From Brevibacillus daliensis (GTDB taxonomy: Bacteria; Bacillota; Bacilli; Brevibacillales; Brevibacillaceae): DNA of 64,000 nt. Position numbers and translations under genes: made by a program. The notes below the pieces were generated by a model that saw only the letters and a program-made list of their open reading frames with translations, did not search any database and was not told the DNA's origin. The first letter of the stretch is position 1, and each line of letters starts with the position of its first letter. Of this stretch, positions 28,229 to 34,407 are shown in pieces. The stretch lies in contig NZ_JAJISB010000001.1 in assembly GCF_021245735.1 (NCBI RefSeq), forward strand, positions 310,001 through 374,000, read 5' to 3'.

Positions 28229-28309
28229 AAAACAAAACGGTCATGACCGTTTTGTTGGACCGCACGCGGTCACATCCAATTTTATGAAAAACGTCGAGAC
28301 GTTTTTCAC
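28229..28309 (-). repeat. Three-palindrome block, copy 1 (cobalamin leader)
   Basis: Three consecutive short palindromes: AAAACGGTCATGACCGTTTT, GACCGCACGCGGTC and AAAAACGTCGAGACGTTTTT. The flanks TTTCATAAAA and TTTTATGAAA also pair, so the first two hairpins can sit inside an outer stem. A close copy is found at 44308-44385. Both lie directly downstream, in transcription order, of a riboswitch terminator. Here the block lies in the cbiH leader, 32 bases before the start codon. Confidence 0.85.
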
Positions 28310-28311
28310 AG

Positions 28312-28355
28312 AAAAAAAAGCACATCTCCTCCATGCCTTACGGAAGAAATGTGCT
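28312..28355 (-). terminator. Riboswitch-controlled terminator before cbiH
   Basis: On the minus strand AGCACATTTCTTCC pairs with GGAGGAGATGTGCT and is followed by eight T. It sits between the cobalamin aptamer and cbiH, as expected for transcriptional attenuation. Confidence 0.88.
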
Positions 28356-28469
28356 GTTATGTCGAGTTTACAATAAGAGGATTATCTCTTGTTTTTCCTA
28401 ATAGCTATTAGAAAATTTACCCGGCATAACACCTCCCCATCTTTCGTAGGTCGATCGGTGTCGTTAGAA

Positions 28470-28645
28470 TAAAGAGGGTATCCTGACTCTTGGATCAATG
28501 CCTAGCTGTCTTCTACCTTCCCAGACTAAAATATCCAGTGGCAGAAGACTGACTCCCCAATTACAGTGGCGGGACCGTGTTGGAATTTAACCAACTTCCC
28601 CATAACCGTTATGAACAACGGTTTCTTTATTCCCTGTCCTTATGC
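28470..28645 (-). promoter_or_regulatory. Cobalamin riboswitch
   Basis: The minus strand carries the B12 box CCCGCCACTGTAA, preceded by GGTTAAATTCCAACACGGT and followed by GGGGAGTCAG, GCCACTGG, GGGAAGG and the closing AGTCAGGATACCCTC. This is the order of conserved elements in the adenosylcobalamin riboswitch class. It precedes a terminator and the whole cbi operon, so the operon is expected to be shut off when the cofactor is abundant. Boundaries are approximate. Confidence 0.93.
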
Positions 28646-28657
28646 AATTGTGTCAAT

Positions 28658-28685
28658 CATATACGACAATCCGTTTTTTTGTCTA
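28658..28685 (-). promoter_or_regulatory. Possible promoter of the cobalamin leader
   Basis: TAGACA and TATATG with a 16-base spacer on the minus strand, just upstream of the aptamer. Weak match to sigma-A; chosen because of its position. Confidence 0.35.
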
Positions 28686-28758
28686 CTTTTTTTTGGTGTC
28701 TTTTTTGTAACGTTCTCCCTTTACGTTTCGTATAAGATATTATAGAAGGTGATTAAAT

Positions 28759-29280
28759 ATGACAAACCAGCTGTCCTTGGCTATTCTTGTTGGGCTATTT
28801 GCAACAGGCGGTTTTTTTCTGTTTAGATACTCTTTTCGGGCTACCGCTGATACAGACGGCAACGGGATAAGCAAAGGTCTCGTTGCTTTTGTTTCTTTAC
28901 TGTTGATTCTTTTGTCCAGCTCTATCACAGTATTCTTATTAACAGGAATCCTATGGGCATTGGGAGCATTCTTCCCATTTTTTATCGACAATTCAGGATT
29001 TTGGTGGCTTGTTTCATTTGCTGCCCTGTCCTTTTTTCTGTTGGCCCTTTATGAATTTCTGATCGAACCATTAATTATCCATGGTTTAAAACGCTTTCGC
29101 TTACCTGTTGGGGGTAAATATATTCCAGAAATCATTGTGACGACCTTTGTGTACGATTTGATTAACAGTACCTGGATAACTGGAGTTATGCTTACTTCAC
29201 TAACACCACTATTTGCAGCGATGGCTACCGTAACGATCGGATATTTTTTAGAGAAATTTGCACCCCTTGACAAAAAATGA
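28759..29280 (+). CDS. Membrane protein of unknown function
   Basis: A 173-residue protein with four to five hydrophobic segments (about 5-22, 40-70, 75-98 and 130-162) and a basic loop near residue 110 (HGLKRFRLPVGG). The start follows AAGGTG by 7 bases. I do not recognise a family. It is divergent from the cobalamin operon and shares the intergenic region with its riboswitch, but there is no sign that it belongs to cobalamin metabolism. A repeat copy and the convergent thiT terminator follow it. Confidence 0.7.
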   Translation: MTNQLSLAILVGLFATGGFFLFRYSFRATADTDGNGISKGLVAFVSLLLILLSSSITVFLLTGILWALGAFFPFFIDNSGFWWLVSFAALSFFLLALYEFLIEPLIIHGLKRFRLPVGGKYIPEIIVTTFVYDLINSTWITGVMLTSLTPLFAAMATVTIGYFLEKFAPLDKK

Positions 29281-29297
29281 TGGCACTACTCGTAGCA

Positions 29298-29351
29298 TAA
29301 GAAAAACTTCTATCGAAGTCCTTTCAAAGAAGCTGGTTCTTCGTTAGCGGA
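29298..29351 (+). repeat. Dispersed hairpin repeat (about 50 bp), copy 1
   Basis: Begins TAAGAAAAACTTCTATCGAA, contains the small hairpin ACTTCTATCGAAGT and ends GCTGGTTCTTCGTTA. Related copies are at 34313-34361 and 56264-56316. No coding potential. Confidence 0.75.
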
Positions 29352-29410
29352 TGTTTTTCATGCGTATCAGGAAGTGATCCTTCGAAGTTTAAACTTTCTG
29401 ATACAGTAAG

Positions 29411-29457
29411 AAAAACCATTCTTTCTTCATGAATTAACGAAGAAAGGATGGTTTTTT
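29411..29457 (-). terminator. Terminator after thiT
   Basis: AACCATCCTTTCTTCG pairs with GAAGAAAGAATGGTT with T-tracts on both strands; it can serve thiT and the convergent membrane-protein gene. Confidence 0.85.
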
Positions 29458-29474
29458 GTTATCTCAATAAATGA

Positions 29475-30035
29475 TTATGCAACCCTTGCAGTCGCTGTAC
29501 TTTTAAACAAATGTGGAGCTGTTTGTACCATGTATGACATAATGACAGCTGTAATGATAAATTCAGGTATCATGTAGGTTGCGTTATACCCGATTGAGTA
29601 GATAAAAGGATTCATTCCTTCAGGCGCATAATGACCGAACCAATATCCACCTGATATTACCCGAACACCCCAACATAAAGCAAATGAGATAAATAGTCCA
29701 ATCCAAACGGATGCAATTTTCTTACCTTTAGTCTGATTGCGCATGTAAAAAAAAGCTGCTAATCCCATGAACGTATAAGAAAGCGGATAATCCAAGGCTA
29801 CTTGAATAGGGTGCAAAATCTCTGCTCCCAAGATTAGTTTTACCAAGCCTACCAGGAATCCTGCAATCATTCCCGCACCAATTCCACGACGGAATGCCAA
29901 TAATGCAAGGGGAATCATCACAAGGGAAACACTGCCTCCTTGTGGCATATCGAATATTTTTAACTTACTTAGTATTACTGATAGAGCTGTGATAACGGCA
30001 ATTTCCATCATAACGATTAATCTTTCTCTGTTCAT
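29475..30035 (-). CDS. thiT: Thiamine ECF transporter S component ThiT
   Basis: Membrane subunit that binds thiamine for an energy-coupling-factor transporter, sharing its ATPases and T subunit with other S components encoded elsewhere. The 186 residues form six hydrophobic segments and include the typical MPQGGSVSLVMIPLALLAFRRG, EILHPIQVALDYPLSYTFMG, FGHYAPEGMNPFIYSIGYNA segments; the GGS, Trp/His and Tyr-rich parts contact thiamine in known ThiT. A GGAGAGG site precedes the ATG. The TPP riboswitch upstream confirms the substrate. Confidence 0.94.
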   Translation of the reverse strand: MNRERLIVMMEIAVITALSVILSKLKIFDMPQGGSVSLVMIPLALLAFRRGIGAGMIAGFLVGLVKLILGAEILHPIQVALDYPLSYTFMGLAAFFYMRNQTKGKKIASVWIGLFISFALCWGVRVISGGYWFGHYAPEGMNPFIYSIGYNATYMIPEFIITAVIMSYMVQTAPHLFKSTATARVA

Positions 30036-30152
30036 GCTTCAATCCTCTCCATTTCGTATAACCTTATGTAAACAGCAGAGAAAAGCAGAGTTCTCACCCC
30101 AGGAGTGGTAACGTTGGATAAGATGTAAGAGAAAATTTTCAGACCCAATCAA

Positions 30153-30180
30153 CAAAAAAACCACCCTGGACGGATGGTTA
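30153..30180 (-). terminator. Riboswitch-linked terminator before thiT
   Basis: AACCATCC / GGGTGGTT stem with a four-base loop and TTTTTTTGTT on the minus strand, between the TPP aptamer and thiT. Confidence 0.8.
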
Positions 30181-30244
30181 TCATGATCAAGACAAAGCAG
30201 TTTCGTTTCCCTTAAGGAAAACAAACTGTCTACTTGAAATATAT

Positions 30245-30336
30245 ACCTCTCCCTCCGCTGGCATTACCCAGTTCAGGTTCTACGGTTAGTAACACGTTAT
30301 GTTACAGTCTCAGCCGTGTTTGCTCGGCTCCCGTTA
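30245..30336 (-). promoter_or_regulatory. TPP riboswitch (THI element)
   Basis: The minus strand contains CGGGAGCCGAG, GGCTGAGA, ACCTGAACTGGGTAATGCC and GCGGAGGGA in the order of the THI element. It is followed by a terminator and thiT, so thiamine uptake should be repressed when TPP is plentiful. Confidence 0.95.
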
Positions 30337-30491
30337 AGTATTTGCTATGAAATTCACTTACAATTCCTGCATCGTAACCTACTACAGCTTTAACCATATC
30401 ATATTATTTTCCAAATGTGTAGGGAAATAATGGATTTTTAAAACTTTCTTGCTTGATTTACCGTCTATACCCTTAGTTAGGAGGGATTCTA

Positions 30492-31106
30492 TTGTTTGGA
30501 CTTCTAGTTCTGTCTTTGATACAGACCCTCTTGTTTACTCCGTTACAACAGGACTTGTTAAACAGTGAGGTTTATATAGAAGCATATTCCAGAATTAAAA
30601 CGTACATAGCAGATGGGCAATCTATGCATCCTACTATCCACGATCGAGATCACTTGCTCGTACATCGACACTACTATTACAAGCAGCTTGTCAAAAGAAA
30701 TGATATCGTTATCTTTCAAGCAAACGAGGAGCAGATGTATGTAAAACGGGTCGTCGGACTTCCCCATGAAACCATTCGTCACAAAAAAGGAAGGCTGCTC
30801 ATTAACGAAAAACCTATTCGTTACCCTTTCAAAGGATTACAAGATTTTGAACCGGTAACCTTAAAAGACGATGAGTATTTTGTAATTGGGGATAATGTAA
30901 CTGATAGCCTAGACAGCAGAATCATCGGACCGATCAAGCATAAGCAATTGGTCGGTAAAGTAATGCAGGTCATGAGTATTGAAGAGTATGAAGCGTTAGA
31001 AAAGGATCGGAATGCTTATGTTACTAACATGAAAAGAATTTTAGGAAAGGATTATCCAGGAGACTATAATCGAAAGCCCAATATAGCTAGTAGAGGATTT
31101 TACTAG
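30492..31106 (+). CDS. Type I signal peptidase
   Basis: Membrane-anchored serine/lysine peptidase that removes Sec signal peptides. One N-terminal membrane segment (MFGLLVLSLIQTLLFTPLQ) is followed by the box with catalytic Ser (GQSMHPTIHDRDHLLVHR, Ser near 44) and the box with catalytic Lys (YVKRVVGLPHE, Lys near 84). The GDN(V/S)xDSLDSR box is present as GDNVTDSLDSR. The TTG start follows AGGAGGG by 8 bases. The 204 residues include a C-terminal extension of about 50 residues past the last box. No operon partner. Confidence 0.93.
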   Translation: MFGLLVLSLIQTLLFTPLQQDLLNSEVYIEAYSRIKTYIADGQSMHPTIHDRDHLLVHRHYYYKQLVKRNDIVIFQANEEQMYVKRVVGLPHETIRHKKGRLLINEKPIRYPFKGLQDFEPVTLKDDEYFVIGDNVTDSLDSRIIGPIKHKQLVGKVMQVMSIEEYEALEKDRNAYVTNMKRILGKDYPGDYNRKPNIASRGFY

Positions 31107-31232
31107 ATAGATTGAAAATGCTATTCCTAAGCGATTACGGCTATTCCACTGCCCATATAGGACAATTCCTAAAGTACTACCTGGACGCATCTTTATGACA
31201 AAAAACGACTTTTACAATTCGATAAAGAAAAC

Positions 31233-31279
31233 AAAAAAATGCCCTCTTCTCTTCAATCACCCGAAGATAAGAGGGCATT
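31233..31279 (-). terminator. Terminator after gerE
   Basis: AATGCCCTCTTATCTTC pairs with GAAGAGAAGAGGGCATT, followed by TTTTTTTG on the minus strand. Confidence 0.88.
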
Positions 31280-31291
31280 ACATCCTAGCGA

Positions 31292-31513
31292 TCAGATCTT
31301 CAGCTCGCCCAGTCGAACCAGTTCGACTACCGCCTGTGACCGCCCTTTTACGCCAAGCTTCTGCATGACGTTCGAAATATGATTTCGGACTGTTTTTTCG
31401 CTGATGAAGAGTTGTCCTGCAATCTCTTTTGTGGTCTTATCCTGGACCAGGAGCTCGAACACTTCTCTTTCGCGATTGGTCAATAACGGTTTACTTTGGT
31501 CGCTACTCTTCAA
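31292..31513 (-). CDS. gerE: Spore coat gene regulator GerE
   Basis: A 73-residue LuxR-type helix-turn-helix protein, the late mother-cell regulator of coat genes in Bacillus. The sequence LLTNREREVFELLVQDKTTK and the recognition helix part SEKTVRNHISNVMQKLGVKG are nearly those of known GerE, and the protein consists only of this domain. The start is TTG, 9 bases after AGGAGGGG. In Bacillus gerE lies next to sdhB; here two permeases, one hypothetical gene and a protease separate them. Confidence 0.95.
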   Translation of the reverse strand: MKSSDQSKPLLTNREREVFELLVQDKTTKEIAGQLFISEKTVRNHISNVMQKLGVKGRSQAVVELVRLGELKI

Positions 31514-31691
31514 AACGGTCCACCCCTCCTTGTGGGCTCTACAGGAACAAGGTTGAGGGATACAGTCACACCTTATCCTATGATCAGAGGTGGGTGTTGG
31601 TGCCAGAGTAGCATGCTTTTAGGCTTTTGCCTTACATCGTATGCAACGTATTTGGCGATGTGCTTACAATCTTTATGCTGGTTAGAAGAGC

Positions 31692-32612
31692 TTATACATA
31701 TGGGCTCTGGTTATAAGCGGTTTCATATTTTCTTTTCAAGCCATTTACAATCAGGCTAAATCCGAGTATAGCCAATATGAACGCACCAAGAGGTCCATAA
31801 AACATCCACGCATAAAATTGGATTGAAGTACGAGATTGTCCGATTAAACCTGCCCATTCATTGGAAGCTGATATAAAAATATCTGGATCATTCTCCGCAA
31901 TCGTTCCTCCGATAAACAGGTCAAAAATGCCAAGCTGCCCCATTAACGCCATGACCACAATGATTTCAGATACAAATAAAAGAAGAAGCTGTTCTTTTAA
32001 TTGTGGCAGAACATGGCGCAATATTAAGTGTTCACGTCCAGCACCAAGAGAAATGGCTGCAGTAATAAAAGGAAGCTGTTTGACCTGCTCTGTTTTTTGT
32101 CTCACTGACGAAACAATACTTGGAATACCTAATAGGGTGGCAAGCACGACAAAAATAACTGTTAATTGGAAAGGTTCCAACGGTGAGTTCATTGAAATAC
32201 CTATTAGCATAAAATAAATCGGTATGAAGATCGGTACGTAGCTCCACGTATTTTCCAGACTAATCCACCATGCCTGTTTACGTTCTGCCAATCCTATGGT
32301 CAGCCCAACAGCGGTTCCAATGAGTAGTCGAAAAAAAGCGATGGCGATTGTGGCAAAAATGGTATATCTTGCCCCATACATCAGTCTTGTCAACATATCA
32401 TACCCCCATCTGTCTGTTCCTAGCAGATGTTTTTCATCAGGGGGATAAGGAATTTTCACATATTGCGACTTGCCGTCAATGATCTCCGTACCTGCCTTTA
32501 ATTGAAATGTAATATCGTAAGGTGCCAGTTTAGGACCGAAGACTGCAATGACTAGAAGAAAAGCGACAATTACACAGCCTGTCCACAATGATATACTTCC
32601 TCTTTTATTCAT
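31692..32612 (-). CDS. ABC transporter permease, OppC/DppC type
   Basis: The 306-residue product has one N-terminal membrane segment, a periplasmic-side loop (HLLGTDRWGYDMLTRLMYGA, diagnostic of OppC/DppC) and a typical BPD permease core with an EAA-like segment (AAISLGAGREHLILRHVLPQ). The start at 32612 is the Met after the upstream gene's overlap; the open frame runs on to 32672 inside that gene. It overlaps the preceding permease by 8 bases. No substrate-binding protein or ATPase gene is next to it. Confidence 0.85.
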   Translation of the reverse strand: MNKRGSISLWTGCVIVAFLLVIAVFGPKLAPYDITFQLKAGTEIIDGKSQYVKIPYPPDEKHLLGTDRWGYDMLTRLMYGARYTIFATIAIAFFRLLIGTAVGLTIGLAERKQAWWISLENTWSYVPIFIPIYFMLIGISMNSPLEPFQLTVIFVVLATLLGIPSIVSSVRQKTEQVKQLPFITAAISLGAGREHLILRHVLPQLKEQLLLLFVSEIIVVMALMGQLGIFDLFIGGTIAENDPDIFISASNEWAGLIGQSRTSIQFYAWMFYGPLGAFILAILGFSLIVNGLKRKYETAYNQSPYV

Positions 32613-33468
32613 AAATAAATCCTCTTTCGAACAAATATAAAATACCGGCAATAATAGAATAAACAATCCCAATCATGAGAATAAGCGTTGCAAAACCAAT
32701 TACCGTCAGGCCAAACTGATAGTGGCCAAAAATCAATCGGGTGACACCTGAGATATTTAGTAAGTACTCTACGATAAATAGATTTGCAACTGCAATGGAT
32801 AAAGCTTTTTTGATATCTGCCATAAAATATGGCTTAATATTTTTATACAAGTGATGAAGCTGTACGTGAAAGCTGCCCATCCCTTTTGCCACTGCGGTTC
32901 GAACATAATCCTCCGCACCGATCTGCCGATACTTTATATCCACGAGACGAATTAAATAGAGGGTAGGTCCAACAGAAAGAGTAAAAATAGGAAACCAATA
33001 TTTACTGAGATCTGTTTTTAAAGGAGATAACGTAATAAGTTGCAATCCCGTTGATTTATACATAAAGACCGAAAGTAAGGTTACCATCAGAATAATGACA
33101 AAATCAGGAACAATCGAGATCATATCTAGCAATCTCTTGATAGCATTTGCTATTTTCCACCTTTGCAAAAAGATTCCTGCGATAAGGCTGGTAACAATCG
33201 CAAAAAGCATACTACTAATCAATACGATAAAAGATTGCCAGGCAAAGGGCCACAAATCATCTGTGATCTCACGTTCCTGATGGTTTAGATAATAGGTCCC
33301 TAGAGAGCCATCAAGAAGATCTGAGATAAACATACTGACATCCACGACAAAACTAGAAGGAGAAAAGATGACAAATTGTTCCTCTGTTATCCTTACTAAT
33401 GTAGGCAAGCCAGCTACAAGGAAGATAAGTGGGATAATAAATAGTGTTTGCTTCAAAATGCGTAACAA
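32605..33468 (-). CDS. ABC transporter permease, OppB/DppB type
   Basis: A six-segment permease of the peptide/nickel class. The cytoplasmic coupling part is DYVRTAVAKGMGSFHVQLHH, close to the EAA motif of OppB, followed by a final pair of membrane segments. The start is set at TTG 33468 because GAGGTG lies 6 bases before it; the frame is open to an ATG at 33513 without a good site. Sequence similarity to classical OppB looks modest, so substrate is unknown. It pairs with the following OppC-type permease. Confidence 0.8.
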   Translation of the reverse strand: MLRILKQTLFIIPLIFLVAGLPTLVRITEEQFVIFSPSSFVVDVSMFISDLLDGSLGTYYLNHQEREITDDLWPFAWQSFIVLISSMLFAIVTSLIAGIFLQRWKIANAIKRLLDMISIVPDFVIILMVTLLSVFMYKSTGLQLITLSPLKTDLSKYWFPIFTLSVGPTLYLIRLVDIKYRQIGAEDYVRTAVAKGMGSFHVQLHHLYKNIKPYFMADIKKALSIAVANLFIVEYLLNISGVTRLIFGHYQFGLTVIGFATLILMIGIVYSIIAGILYLFERGFIYE

Positions 33469-33533
33469 TTCAGACACCTCCGCTAATGAACTCAGCTTAC
33501 TATAGTAGTCCAAAAACTTCCAGTCTATTTTTT

Positions 33534-33911
33534 TCAGTCAACAAATATATTTTTATTTGGAAACATATCAAATAGCATTTCCTTGTGTTCAATCGGTGTA
33601 AAAATTGCAACTGCTTTTCGCAAATCAAGAATACTTACCCCTACTTCATGTTTGCTCAACTGCCAAACAGGTAAGGGAAGGTAGGAAAAAGCAAATACAA
33701 CATCACCAAATTGACGGCATTCAATCAAACACCGCTCTTGATCATAATCACCTCTTTCCTCCAATAAGTGAACTGGCTCCACGCCGAATTGTTGTAGTAA
33801 ATGTAAACGATCGGCTAATGAGTCACCTGTTTTTTCCATCGCTGATTTTCTAGCAGATAAGATTGGATAATGTTCTCTAATATACTTTGCTGGGATACCA
33901 TGATAAAACAT
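33534..33911 (-). CDS. Hypothetical protein
   Basis: A soluble protein of 125 residues beginning MFYHGIPAKYIREHYPILSA. It has alternating charged and hydrophobic segments, no membrane segment and no motif I recognise. The ATG at 33911 is placed 7 bases after GAAGG; an earlier ATG (33917) is too close to the site. It is upstream of the two permease genes on the same strand, 65 bases away, and could be co-transcribed with them. Function unknown. Confidence 0.6.
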   Translation of the reverse strand: MFYHGIPAKYIREHYPILSARKSAMEKTGDSLADRLHLLQQFGVEPVHLLEERGDYDQERCLIECRQFGDVVFAFSYLPLPVWQLSKHEVGVSILDLRKAVAIFTPIEHKEMLFDMFPNKNIFVD

Positions 33912-33998
33912 TTCCATACCTTCTTTCAGGAGGGATACCTAATAATGTGATTACTTGCTAGGATTGTAAAGGATCGTTTTCTTCATTCTTTTGTGGAG

Positions 33999-34204
33999 AA
34001 AACCAGCTTCTCTTTTCACCCTTCGCTAAAAGTCTTCGCCCCGCAAGGGGTTAGACTGCCCACTCCGCACTATTCATTGGGGAAGCTCAAAACGATGTAT
34101 TCACTGTAAGACTTGCTGGGTTTCGCTTCTTATTCCCAATGAATAGTGCTACGCTTGGGCGGGCTTCGCCAAAACGCTCTGTGTAAAAAGAGAAGCTGGT
34201 TTTT
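33999..34204 (+). repeat. Long palindromic element E
   Basis: The ends AAAACCAGCTTCTCTTTTCAC and GTGTAAAAAGAGAAGCTGGTTTT pair, and an inner stem GCACTATTCATTGGG / CCCAATGAATAGTGC encloses a hairpin GAAGC / GCTTC with GCTGGGTTTC in its loop. The total length (206 bp) and the layered design match elements A-D, but the arm sequences differ and the loop motif is only partly alike. The 500-base gap between the hypothetical gene and the protease gene holds this element, one copy of the 50-bp repeat and the protease terminator. Confidence 0.7.
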
Positions 34205-34312
34205 CATGCTATTGGTTTTGGTTTTGGCTTTGCTTTTCTCTGCAACCTAACAGAGGACCTGCTTAGCTACCCAGAGAAGGGATAGAATGTAAAACCATAC
34301 ATACTTAATTCA

Positions 34313-34361
34313 GTAAGAAAAACTTCTATCGACGTCTCTCGAAGAAACGGGTTCTTCCTTA
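34313..34361 (+). repeat. Dispersed hairpin repeat (about 50 bp), copy 2
   Basis: Starts GTAAGAAAAACTTCTATCGA and ends GGGTTCTTCCTTA. It is the most diverged of the three copies; the small hairpin is broken (ATCGACGT instead of ATCGAAGT). Confidence 0.65.
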
Positions 34362-34366
34362 TACAA

Positions 34367-34397
34367 TAAGAAAGAGCGGTTATCATCCACCGCTCTT
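34367..34397 (-). terminator. Terminator after the S8 peptidase gene
   Basis: AAGAGCGG / CCGCTCTT with a 10-base loop, then TTTCTTATTG on the minus strand. Confidence 0.7.
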
Positions 34398-34407
34398 CCC
34401 CATTTTC

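Noticed and set aside
33999-34204. Element E as a transposon remnant with transposase
   Set aside because: No transposase-like frame and no target duplication could be seen; only a palindrome is supported.
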